Positions 29,001-40,848 of a stretch of DNA of 64,000 bases are shown one piece after another. This DNA is from Ficedula albicollis (taxonomy: Eukaryota; Chordata; Aves; Passeriformes; Muscicapidae). The position numbers and the translations under genes were made by a program. The stretch spans positions 11,044,793 to 11,108,792 of the forward strand of contig NC_021674.1 of NCBI RefSeq assembly GCF_000247815.1, in the 5' to 3' direction. Numbering within the stretch: position 1 is the first letter of the stretch; every line of letters starts with the position of its first letter. The notes beneath the pieces were generated by a model. It was given only the letters and a program-made list of their open reading frames with translations, did not search any database and was not told the origin of the DNA.

Positions 29001-32000
29001 AGGCCCTAAAAGAATTTGTGGGGAATTTGGCTACACTAAGAATAGACAGTACTTGGAGAAGCAATGGGGCAGCTGCTATTCATAGAAGTTTAGAATGGTT
29101 ATTCTTAACTCAGTCTGCAAGTATTCAAAAGGGGTCAATACAGAAGGATATGCACAGATGCTACCAGAAAAAAAAATTGCTGATTGATGAGCATGATCAG
29201 GCAAGGTGCTGAGTGCCAGTTCCTCCAAGGAAGTCCACTGATCTTTACCAGCTGAAATCCAGCCTCTACATGATTCCTTCTACACCTAGAAACATGATTT
29301 CAGAGCTCTGAATCATGCAGAAACATTTTTTCACTGTGCAAGATTAAGCCTCTAGGGCCTAATCCCACTGACATCAAGGGCAGACCTTTGAACGATACCA
29401 AGGGTTGGGATAGACTTCCAATGAACATATCCAGTCTGATCATCTACAGCACTTCACAAATTATCCCTGAGTAACTGGCTTTACTTGCCTGGGGATGGCT
29501 TTGATAGTACTCCAAAGTATAAACTAAGGCCGTGAAAGTGAGTTGATACCAAGCACAATTGCATGGATCAGATATGCAGAGTGCAGGTGTGGGAGTACAC
29601 CAGCGAGCATTCAGTGAAACGCCAGTGATCAGTGGCCAGAGGCTGTGCTCTATGGGTGAAATGCTGCACAGCTATCACTTGGCAACCTTTGCAGACAATA
29701 ATAACACACCAAAAATAAATAGAAGTTCAACTGAGAAATTTAGGACAAGACAGAAATAAGAGCAGAAGCTGTAACTCTTTGGAAGATTTATAATTTATGA
29801 CCATTTTATGGCATGAGTTCAGCTGTGACCTCTCAGCTGGCAGCTGTCTTTATGCTGCTTTCTCCTTCCACCTGCTTAGTGAGAAAACAGCCACCATCTC
29901 TGTGAGCATGGATAAATCTGTCATACTGACTTACACAATGAACTCTCTGGAGGGAGACTGAAGTAGTCCAGAGAATAAATCTAGCCCTCAGAAATAGTAG
30001 CAAGGTTGTCCAAGTTTACAGCATCTCCTTTTAACCTTTGGTGTGGACCTTAGTGACTATAATTATAACTGGCACTATCTGACACACTGAAGCTGGGAAT
30101 CCTCTTCAACATGATGGGTGTCTTGCTCAGGACAAGTCAAGAGTCAGACACAAAAAAGCATCCAGGACAGGCCAAGGTTGCAATCTGCAGCTCTCATCTG
30201 GCGTGGCAGCCCTAGGCTTTAAAGCCTGACATAAGGGCATCCAGGTGGGAAAAAACAGTTTCACACGAGAAAAATGTCTTTGCAGAAGTGTTCAGATCAC
30301 AAGGACAAAGCACTGAATTAGATCATTAGATTTTAAGGCCAAAAATGTATTATTGGTTTAGATGGATTAGTGGGGTCCTTCCACTCCTCCTACCTTTCTG
30401 ATGGGAATATGGCAGATAATAAATTGATGCTGAATATAACCCATGCCAGAAAGACATCTTCTAAAAAAAAATCCCTCTAAGGAAAAGCATCTTCATATGC
30501 TCCAGCAAAGTACTTTAACCACACCAAATGGCTGGCTGTGAGTGGGGCTTACAGTTAGTAAAAGAAGCTAATATTATTTTCAAATGAATGGTTTAAGAAA
30601 CAAGTATCAGACAGTACTTTTTGCTCATGGCTAATATTAAGAATTTATACCTAAATAATTTGTAATGACTTTGGACTGTGATTCACCCATGTAGTAATAG
30701 GTGGTAAATTCTAGTGATTCTGACAGGTAGTCAAAGAACTGCCCATCAATGTGGCTTACTTTGGACACTACCTACAGATGTGCTTGGACACCTTTCAAGG
30801 AGATCTGTATCTTTAGAGCTGCACAGAAATAGGACCTTAGTACAAAGGCAAGGAAACTACAGTTTCATGAAAAAGGAAAGTCAACATAAGACATCTGCAA
30901 AGTCACATTCAACTTCACCACAGCATGGTTTTGCTCTGGAGAAAGCAGTAAATGGTAAAACATACGAGTGAAGAGAGGCTCCTGCATTCACCTTTTCTGG
31001 AAAGGCTGCTGTGAAGCAAGGCTTATTTTTATTTGCCTTCCAGACCCTGAAGGGTGCACTGCAACTGGTCTATACTATTCTTGCCCATTTATCATTTTCT
31101 TCTTCATCCCTGCTTTGTGTGAGATTTAGAGTCAAGATTTACACTCTGCAATTTTATCCTGAATGTTCCTCAAACATTATCACACACACCAGACACGGCT
31201 TTCTTCTACTGTGCTTAAGTTGTTTCCACTCTTTTTCCTGCAGTGCTTAGATTCCAGAGGTCTACATTTGCTGTACCTTAACTAACAGAGGACACGGTTG
31301 TGCCAAGAAAAAATATTGTTTGTCTAAAACTAATGAAATTACAAGGTTTTCTATTCTCTTATGGCAATAACACTCAAATCTTCTGTTCTTTACATATCCG
31401 TCATTAGTAATATCAAGACTTATCCCTCAGCTTTTATCCATATTCCTTCTTTGTACTTATAACCTTCAAAAAACAGGGAGGCCTCTTATGGGTTGAAAAA
31501 GAGCACTGACCAAAGGAGGGCTCCATTTCCACATGGGTTTTACTAAAAAATTGAGTGCCAAACCAAATAATCAGAGGCGCTTGGTAGGATTCACCTTCCA
31601 GCTACTTGAAAGATGGGAAACTTTTTTTGCAATTGAAGAATTAGACTGCAAATCTTCAATGGGCTTTCCTAAAGGAAAAAAAACCCAAAACATACTTGTC
31701 AAGAACTTCTGTACAAGTGTCCCTGTCCAAGTACCACAATGACATTATGAACAACTGTGTGAAGAAACCATGCAATGTGCTACCCAGGCTGCTAAAGCCA
31801 GATGTTCAAAGGTGCTGAGTACCCTCAACTTCCCATGACCTGAGGGGAGCAGGGGGTACTTAGACACATTTATTACCTTGCAGAACTGGGAATCAAGAAA
31901 AACAACCTTGCATGTGCTTTTCTCTTTAAACATGCATTTTTATACTGCTTAATTATCTGATTCTGAAAGCATTTTATTAGAAGCTATGTGAGGCACATTC

Positions 32001-33690
32001 CAGTAACAGACATGGACTGCAGCTTCCAAGATTTAGTTCATAAAAGCACTATGGTAATCATAATATCCCACATACTGTTGACAGTACAGTAATACAATGT
32101 AGCATAATTCTGCTGGCTGAGGCAATGATCAGGCGGCATGTGAAAGAGGGAAAGAAGGAGAGGGAAAGAAGGAGAGCACGCTACTGGCCCGCAGGGGGAA
32201 ATTGCTGTACCTTGTTGCTCTCAGACCTTTCAATTCTGCATTTCAGGTCTCATTCTTCTCTTTCCTTACCTTCCTCCCCGCCCCCCCAAATATGACTTTT
32301 ATATTCACAGAGACACACAGTTCAGTCAAGAGATATACCCTTGTAACATTACATGCAATTACATAACAAAAAAACTGACACCACTTTTGTATAGATCTAA
32401 GGTGACAAAATTTCTGCAAGAATAAGTTTTGCCCCTCTTAACTGATGGTCCTTCTTAGACTGCAGAAACACATTTCTAAGCAGTTCTATCTTTGGGAATT
32501 CGATTTGCCATCCTGCCTCTCTTTTGCACAAATGGAATCCCTCTGCCTTGTCTGAATGAAAAAAATCTCTAAATGTGACAGAGAATGGGAGCAAAACAGG
32601 TACATCAATACACCAAATATCTTCACCAAAACAGCAATATAAAGTCAAACTGCATCTGAATACAACCATTAAGATCAAAGTTCCTCAAGACCATGTCTAA
32701 CTAAGCACAAAATTAACACGTTTAAGAAATTATTCTAATGAGCACAAATTTTCACAGATTAATCAATTTTTAAAATTTCACTTGATAGAGGATAGATTCT
32801 AAACTGAACCACAATGAGTTATACTCATGGTCTCCACTCCTGACCTGCTCCACACACTGTATGACAGTGCACAACTTGCTTGTATTACCAGCAAGGTTCC
32901 CTTCACTACACAGATTGCTGTCCAGCCACCCTGGTAGTGTCTGAAGTGAAGGATTGAGAGAATTCAGAGAGTCACAGAACACGGTTCTAAAACTGTAGCA
33001 AGCTCTTTTCTTCTTCTTTATCATTTATGTCTGAAAATGGGATATTTTTGCTGGATCTGAATGTGGAAACTCAAAAAAAAGTTATAGGGAACAGCAATAA
33101 AAATGTTGCTTGCTCAGCAAGATTTGGGAAGAAAGGAAATTATCTGTTTTGCTCATTGAAATTATCCCCTTAATGAATTTGGCTTATGATTTCTAGTTAA
33201 AAAAACACTCATGCTTTACTTTTGTAAAAACAAAAAAGTGTCAGCTGTCCAAAAATACTGAACAGCTGTCCTGAAATAGCAGATTTTCCTGTATGTTTTT
33301 TTAATGATTCAGTCCATTCCATAATTTTTCAATGAGAATTGCAGACATATTTTGCTTGTAAGAAATACGCACAATAAGGCATGTCCCTCGTAATCTTCTG
33401 TGATTAATGTATAAAAACAGTCAGAATATATTTATATAATGGTTTGTAAAATTATAGAGATTGATCTTGGTTTCACTCACAGCCAATGACTAAAGAGCAC
33501 TTTAATCTGCTACAGGTGAAAAAGTAATGCAAACCCTTGTGTTTATTTAGAACAACTATTGGGAATATTTCATGCTGTATTTCAAATACAAATACTCTTT
33601 GGCTATCTCCAAGTTAAGGAAATATAAAGTCATTTGTATATGGTTTTCTACAATCTATTGTAAATATTAAAATTATATGGGTCATTTGAC
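26007..33690. other. Unique noncoding DNA, 7.7 kb
   Basis: Two longer open frames exist (134 codons plus strand at 26865-27269; 154 codons minus strand at 28094-28558). Neither shows a recognisable domain or coding-like codon pattern, and both are treated as chance. No transposon or RNA gene is recognised. Confidence 0.4.
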
Positions 33691-34206
33691 CCAAATGGAG
33701 ATTTCCGCCTAGTTTCTTCTCAATCTTGGATTCCAGGAGGCAGTAAGAGGAAGCAATCTCCACCATGGCATCACAGTGCTGCAAATCCCTCTCCACAGTG
33801 CAGTGGAAGTGGTATTTCGGGACATTCTTGGCAAAGGCTTTAAGCTCCCTAAAGACTGAGAGGCTGTTGCCCTCTGAGTCAGTGGAGAAGCCTCCTTTGC
33901 CCTTCAAGACTAAGGAATGTTTTTTAAAAATGTTTTATGCAAAGAGTTTTCTTGAATATTTTTTTCCCTAATATACAGGTTAAGATTTTCACCTCCTGTC
34001 AGTTGGATACTGGCACTCACATAAGGACTCTGACTGAGCAGCCTCCACAAGTGCTTATACAAGAGCTTATACTTAGTGTTCAGCAGGTCAGTTGAGGACA
34101 TTATTTTGTGTAGGCTTGGACTCATTTTCATAGTAACAAAGGACATATCCCATAAGGATCTATGACATGAGGTGTCCCATGCAAATCCACTCATTCTATA
34201 GAGCAT
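33691..34206 (-). other. Coding-looking segment pair of unknown identity (candidate exons)
   Basis: On the minus strand, 33909 down to about 33691 reads as 73 codons of coding-like composition (motifs VFRELKAFAKNVPKYHFHC, VERDLQHC and LLESKIEKKLG), with many G/C third bases in an AT-rich setting. Just upstream, 34206-33993 is open from an ATG and includes YKLLYKHLWRLLSQSPYV. A donor-like GGAG|GTGAAA ends the first segment at 33993, and an acceptor-like TTCCTTAG precedes the second at 33909. Removing the 83-bp gap would keep the frame. I do not recognise the protein. No strong donor follows the second segment (only GG|GTCAAA at 33690), so it could be a decayed pseudogene, a terminal fragment of a gene, or chance. 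Confidence 0.3.
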
Positions 34207-36588
34207 CCATTGAGAATGGTCACAATTTATTCTATCTGTTACCTCTCAGGAGGTTCGTGTTCCTTCTGCAAGCCTAACTTCCAAACCTAAAACTACCTAG
34301 CGTACCTCTTGCACTTCACATGCTAAGGCATTAATCTCCATTCCAAGTCACTCATAAAATATTGTCTTAATTTTATCCATGTACTCAGACAAAACACTGA
34401 GTCACTGAACACTTCAACAATGAATGACAGGTTAAAACTCCAGTAGCAGCAAAATGCTCATGCATTAGGTAACATTCTGATCCCAGACACTGTCTCCTAC
34501 CCCCTCCTAGCCACATCATTTTTCAAAAATCTGCTTAATTTCTTTCTTTGATGAGTTTAGAAGCTTTCTATAGTTTATCTCTGTTCTGTACAACCATGGA
34601 GAAAGAAGAAGGACACAAAATGAAACAGGGGAGATTAAAACAATCCCAAATACATTCTGGGTCAAACCAATGTGTGATACAGGGACTACATCTTCACTGA
34701 AGTCAGCCATGTGTTCACTTCCTGCCCTTCAAGGTGAGTTTTGCTCATGATAGGGCCTGACATAATTTATTGCCTGAAGCCTAGAGTATTTCAGCAGTGC
34801 ACCTTGCAGTGATGAGGAAACTGCAAAAACTGTTGATCTATTCATTTATTTCATCTATTTTGAATATCAAAGTGACCCAAGTAATCAGTCTGTCATGAAC
34901 AGCAGTATATGAAACCTTGCACATTTTTAGTCTAGGAGACTAAAAATATTGGACAGAAACTATGTCCAGTGACATGTCCAGTTCTGAGAAATGAACTCCA
35001 GTTATTCATTCAGATGACAACTCACCTCAGTCTAAGGGTAGTTATAAAAGAGCAGCCAGCTATTAATGCACTAAGACTTGTGGGACTTGGTGCACTACCT
35101 GGCTCTAACATGGACTTTGTGTGCAATTTAACTCATGAGAGTTACTACCAACAGCAGGCCCCTGAGTTAGGACCGGAGGATCCACATATATTCAACAAAG
35201 ACAGGTAGGACTCCTGAGGTGGTCAGACTTTAGTTACTTCTCTACCTCAATTGCAGAGCAACTTTATTCACTTTAACACTGGGAGATAAACATGCCCACA
35301 CTTTTGCACAGCTGTTCCTCTTGCCCTCCTTTTGCTCCTTGGAATGTGGGGAAATACCAACCATGTTTATTGCATCATCTGACATATGGGGGATTTGCAT
35401 CTTGATGGAGTAAATGAGCAGTGATATTCATGTCTCTACAAAAAGCTTCATTGGGGATGGATTAAATGTATAAATGTGGTACAGTCACCAAGACCAGTTC
35501 AATCTACATTTTCAGTGACGTTAAAGACATGTTAACTGATGCTTGCTAGATAATCTTGAGTAGTTCCTTCTGAGCAGGTAAAAATAACAGCAGATAATAC
35601 CAGCTGGAATCCCTTCATTTCCGATTCCATGTGCCATTGTTTGTGCAGAGAGAGCAAATATGTGGACATCCTTGAGACTTTTCATTCTTGGAAAGGTATT
35701 CCTGCTGCAAATAATGTGTTGACTGGACAGACAGCAGATTAAGAGGGGCTGGTTGGGTCTCTGCCTCCAAAATAGAGTTGATTCACTGCCTTTCATGAAC
35801 TCTAAACCCTTATGTTGAAAAACTATAATAATAAAATTATAATATTTTTTTTTTTAAGTACCATTTAACACTTTCACATGGGACCCCTCACACAAGTTTC
35901 CACAGCACTACCTGACTTTGCCATGGAACAGCACACTTCTAGGCATTCAAACACAGAGTTAGTATGCAGAGGGGTTATAGGGAACAAAGTCAGATTAAAA
36001 TATCATTTCATCCCTCGGGTCTGTAAGCTATTGGCCGTGAATGCAAAGGAATTACCACACACAAGCTGACTTCTACAGGCTGCCTGGCGGGAATGCATTC
36101 GCCTTCAGTTAAAGATCTTTCACAAGGAGCAAAAGAAGTGTTCTCTTCCCTCAATATTTTTTTTCATTCCTTTTCAAGCATTTATACAAGTATTCAGGGG
36201 CTTAACCAGAAATGAAAGTAATTCATTTTAGGTTATGTGTATTAAGAGGCTTTGGGACTCTGCTACCTGACTGTGTTAAAGATTTTGTTAGCTGACTCAT
36301 TTTTACCTCTAACCAGTAAATCCCAAGACTGGATTATTCTGTCTACCTGAAACAAATTCACTTTTTACATTGAGAAGCATTTAAAGTACTTGAAAATGTA
36401 TGGGATTCATTCAGTATATTTACCAAATAATTAAATTGTAACCTCTTATAAACACCTGTTTCATTTTAGCTCAGTAATTGTATGTAAGAGAAATAGAATG
36501 GCATGCACACATCAGACACCAGCTCTTGGAAAAAGAAAAGAAGTTACATTTCTCTTACCCAGCACTTGATTGCTAAAAAAAAAGAGGA
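34207..36588. other. Unique noncoding DNA
   Basis: No further exon that could join the segments at 33.7-34.2 kb is obvious, and no transposon is recognised. A short T-tract lies near 35845. Confidence 0.4.
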
Positions 36589-36720
36589 AAAAAAAGTACA
36601 GCATAGTGCTTGGGGAGGCAGAGTTGATTAATGGACTAGCCTGTTAAACCATCTGCTCTTGAGGACCCAGCTCTGAATCCCAGTGCCCCCAGCTGGGTCA
36701 GCACTTTTTCTGGCAACCAG
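36589..36720 (+). mobile_element. Possible ancient tRNA-derived SINE fragment
   Basis: ACAGCATAGTGCTTGG at the left resembles the start of MIR-type SINEs. CAGCTCTGAATCCC about 75 bp further on resembles a degenerate RNA polymerase III B box (GGTTCGAATCC type). The order and spacing are roughly right for an old tRNA-derived SINE, but identity is low and the call is weak. Confidence 0.2.
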
Positions 36721-39305
36721 AAGAGACATTAACTCAGATGGTCTTTGCTTTATGAAGGAAGAAACAGTCCATGGAATTTCATTTGCCTCAGGAAAACATA
36801 AACATCTTCCCAGACTCTGAGCATCAATGTTAGGAAAGCTTGGTTAGAAGGAAGTATTGATCAGCGTTTCCTACAAAAAAAGAAATCAGGTAATGCCACA
36901 ACTCAAGAGGACTGAGTTCAAAATGTGCTTCTGGGGGCAGAGAATAATCTGATCATCTTTGGAGTGTAATGTCATAAAATTAAAAGGAAAGAAAAAAGGA
37001 ACCTGGGGCTTCTCTGTGGCACGCTGAATAAACGTGCTTCCTGACATTATCTTTGATACGGTCCCTATCAGCTTGTCACTTGGGCAAGAGGTAATGATGC
37101 CCCAGCAATAAACACTGTAATAATGTTCTGAACCCTTTGAACTAGAGATCACAAAAGTGGGGGCAGTCAAAATGCCATATAAAGTTAACTAAGCACCAGA
37201 GTGCACAGCATCTAGAGACAGACGCTGTGAGCTGAATGTCAGATCAAGGGATGAGATCAACAAGGTGCTTTAAGAGGGATTTCCTGGTTAACTTAGCAAT
37301 CTCCAGAAACCTTTGTAGTCTTTCCTCCAAGCCTTATGAAGGAACAGAGTGGGGGTTTTATAATGGACATGGAGATGCAAAAACACACTCATTTGAACTC
37401 ATCAGATCTCACTAGAACTGTTTTGGATAGCTTCTCTCCCTAATGCAATGTTTTGATTAGAATTACCATGAATGATAACAAATAAATGGCACAATGAAAT
37501 AAGAGCTTTCCACTCTGAAAAAGTGGCATAACATTTGGTTTCTCATCTCTGGTGCCAAGTCCCTTACGACATAGACATTCCTAATAACTTCCCCTTTTTT
37601 CACCCATATAAAACTTATTAGCAATCATTATCACCAATATTAACAATTAATTAGTAGTGCACTAGTATTTTTCACATGAGAAGTATATGGAAAATGAATG
37701 ATCGTTGTACAAAGTGCTGTTCACTCAGGCAGAGACATTAGCTTCACCTAAATGCAGCATATATAAAACTGACAATTCAAAGCTAAGAGCAAAAAAACAA
37801 AGCAACCAGAAGCAATGGTGGAACAATAGCTGTGCAACGTTGCGAGAAGATAAGAAAGACTTGAGAAACTGTGCCAGTGGGATTGCTAGCCCCAAAATCC
37901 TCAACTCAGCAAGATACCTCCCTTTGGCTTCAAGTGCCAGTGCATTACTACAGCATTTCCTTCAACAGCCACCTAGGAACAGGATTCCCAAGGTACTAGT
38001 GACATTCTAGCAATTTTAAACTCACTTTTTTTTCAAGTCCAGTTTCAACTTGGTGACTCTGGGCTATGCTTAGTCTCTTTCTGTAGATAATATCTCCCTT
38101 AAATCATCATGATTACTTCAATTCTCATGCTGCAGAGGGAGCCAGGAATGTAGAAGATCAGGCAATCTGAATGATTTTCCTTTCTTGGACATAGATACAC
38201 ATGCGCTTGTGTGCAAACTGATTATGATTTTTTCATAGTTGTTAGTCATCTGATGCCATCCTGTACAACAAAGAAGGTGGAACATAGAAACATATAGATG
38301 CAGATACACATACGTGTTTGTGTAAGCATAGTAAATATGGCAGACGGATATTACGATTACTTGGTGGCAAATAAGACAATATTGTCCCAGATGGGAAACA
38401 CCAAAAGTGGCAATTTTTTTCAACTTGAATGCAGTCTTCAAGTAACTCTCAGTGTGCGTTTCACAATACAGACAGAATCGAAATCCAGTGTTTTCAGACT
38501 CCAGTGATTAGCCATATGTGTTTCACTGAATGTGCTGAGCCAGTGCCCACTGAAGTCCTTGCACTTGCATGAGAATAACGGGAAAATCTGCTTCTGATTA
38601 CTAAAAAAGATGCTGTATTTTTCTCACCACTGATAGTTTATGCTGCTGGTAGTATAACATTTAACACTAGCTTATGGTACATCTCTCCCCTAGTTCCTTT
38701 ACTCTTGAAGACATTACAGGAGAGAAATAACAAAACCATGCTGTTCTCACCTCCCGTCTTCCTTGAGTCTGTGTGTGTGCTGCGTCTTCCAACATGAGTT
38801 TCTCACTGTTCCACAGCAGCCCATATATTAGCATTGTTAGGTGAGTTATAAGTGAAATCTGAGCCCTGGTATGCTCTGCTCTGTAGAAAAAGACTTCAAG
38901 ACACAATCCAAACTACCTACCACTTCTAACAAATGAGATAAAAAATGGTTGGAAGGAGAAATAAAGTACAGAAAATACAAAATGACACATACAAGAGTTA
39001 CAGGAATGGAGTCTGAGTCATCCCACCTAGTGCATTAATCCGAGGGCACTGTGCTTACCTACGTTTATCTTTTGAAACCAAAGAGAGTAGAAGAGTAGGG
39101 TAGAAGAGAAGCTTGAGCAATTTTTTTCACATTGAGTGGAAATGTTAGAAACAAGCAGTAATGGATGGCTCCTGACTGAAATAATTTTGTCATAGTGAAC
39201 ACTGTAGAATATTAAAGCAATGTCAATATTTATTGTACAGATATGTGTATTTATTGAACAATAAAATGATCCAAAGTAACATATGCTATAATAACAATTG
39301 AACTC
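36721..39305. other. Unique noncoding DNA
   Basis: No gene, RNA or transposon is recognised. Confidence 0.45.
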
Positions 39306-40811
39306 CATTCAGAAAAAGAGAACTGATGTGCAGAGAAGAAAAAAAATCACAAAAGATAATATCCATTTATTAAATTAGTTCCCATGGACGTTCAATTATT
39401 GAACAAATAGGACTAGTTACTACAATACACTAGATATTTTGCATGAGCAAAACAAAAAGATACAAAGACCATATTTCTAAAATGCACAATTTACAGCTCG
39501 TTGGGGATTGCCAGTTCAGAACAGCTGAGAAATTGGCTGTAGCACTGTGCAGTTCAAATTCTGTAAGGTGCCCTGTATCCTCTCTCACTCTTTTGCCTTT
39601 TATTATGAATGATTTTCTACATTCAGCATTACCACACAAGACATCAGTGCAAACATTGTCCTGTGTTTTGACCATGAAGGCATTACCATTTATAGAACTG
39701 CTAATTAAGAAACGATTTGAATCAAATAAGAAAGATTGCACTTACTTCCAAATTCGAACAAATGTGGAACTTCTTTATTCCCTGACCCATTCCCTTCCTC
39801 TTCAAGCATGGATTAAGGAAAAAAAGTAGCTCTCTTTAAGATTTTCTTTGTTTTTATTATCTCTGGTGCAATTGGATTTATTTTACTAAACTGGCTCAGA
39901 TATTTAAGTATCTGAGTTCATGAATTATCTACGTAGTCTTCCAGGTTCCATTTTGCATAAGTGCTGGTAACAATTCCAGCCACAGGAGACTGTTTATACA
40001 GCATATTTACCACTCCTTTGCCAGATGACAGACTTTTTTTCCTTTTTTTTTTTCCTTTCATTCAGAAAAAGAGAACTGATGTGCAGAGAAGAAAAAAAAT
40101 CACAAAAGATAATATCCATTTATTAAATTAGTTCCCATGGACGTTCAATTATTGAACAAATAGGACTAGTTACTACAATACACTAGATATTTTGCATGAG
40201 CAAAACAAAAAGATACAAAGACCATATTTCTAAAATGCACAATTTACAGCTCGTTGGGGATTGCCAGTTCAGAACAGCTGAGAAATTGGCTGTAGCACTG
40301 TGCAGTTCAAATTCTGTAAGGTGCCCTGTATCCTCTCTCACTCTTTTGCCTTTTATTATGAATGATTTTCTACATTCAGCATTACCACACAAGACATCAG
40401 TGCAAACATTGTCCTGTGTTTTGACCATGAAGGCATTACCATTTATAGAACTGCTAATTAAGAAACGATTTGAATCAAATAAGAAAGATTGCACTTACTT
40501 CCAAATTCGAACAAATGTGGAACTTCTTTATTCCCTGACCCATTCCCTTCCTCTTCAAGCATGGATTAAGGAAAAAAAGTAGCTCTCTTTAAGATTTTCT
40601 TTGTTTTTATTATCTCTGGTGCAATTGGATTTATTTTACTAAACTGGCTCAGATATTTAAGTATCTGAGTTCATGAATTATCTACGTAGTCTTCCAGGTT
40701 CCATTTTGCATAAGTGCTGGTAACAATTCCAGCCACAGGAGACTGTTTATACAGCATATTTACCACTCCTTTGCCAGATGACAGACTTTTTTTCCTTTTT
40801 TTTTTTCCTTT
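39306..40811. repeat. Perfect 753-bp tandem duplication
   Basis: Unit 1 is 39306-40058 and unit 2 is 40059-40811. All lines I compared are identical base for base, and the two embedded open frames (103 and 128 codons, opposite strands) translate identically in both copies. The unit starts CATTCAGAAAAAGAG and ends in a T/C tract (CTTTTTTTTTTTCCTTT). The copy junction and the right end both fall in that tract, suggesting slippage, template switching or a mis-join in the pyrimidine run. Nothing in the unit resembles a known gene or transposon. Confidence 0.96.
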
Positions 40812-40848
40812 TTTTATTTCTTTTTTTTTTCTTTTTTTTTTTCTTTTG
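40812..40848. repeat. T-rich polypyrimidine tract
   Basis: T-tract interrupted by single C (and one A) residues, continuing the T/C run that ends the 753-bp unit. It is low-complexity. Confidence 0.85.

Noticed and set aside
39430..40582. Pairs of identical 103- and 128-codon open frames
   Set aside because: They are identical because the 753-bp unit is duplicated. Neither peptide shows a recognisable domain, and the frames overlap on opposite strands.
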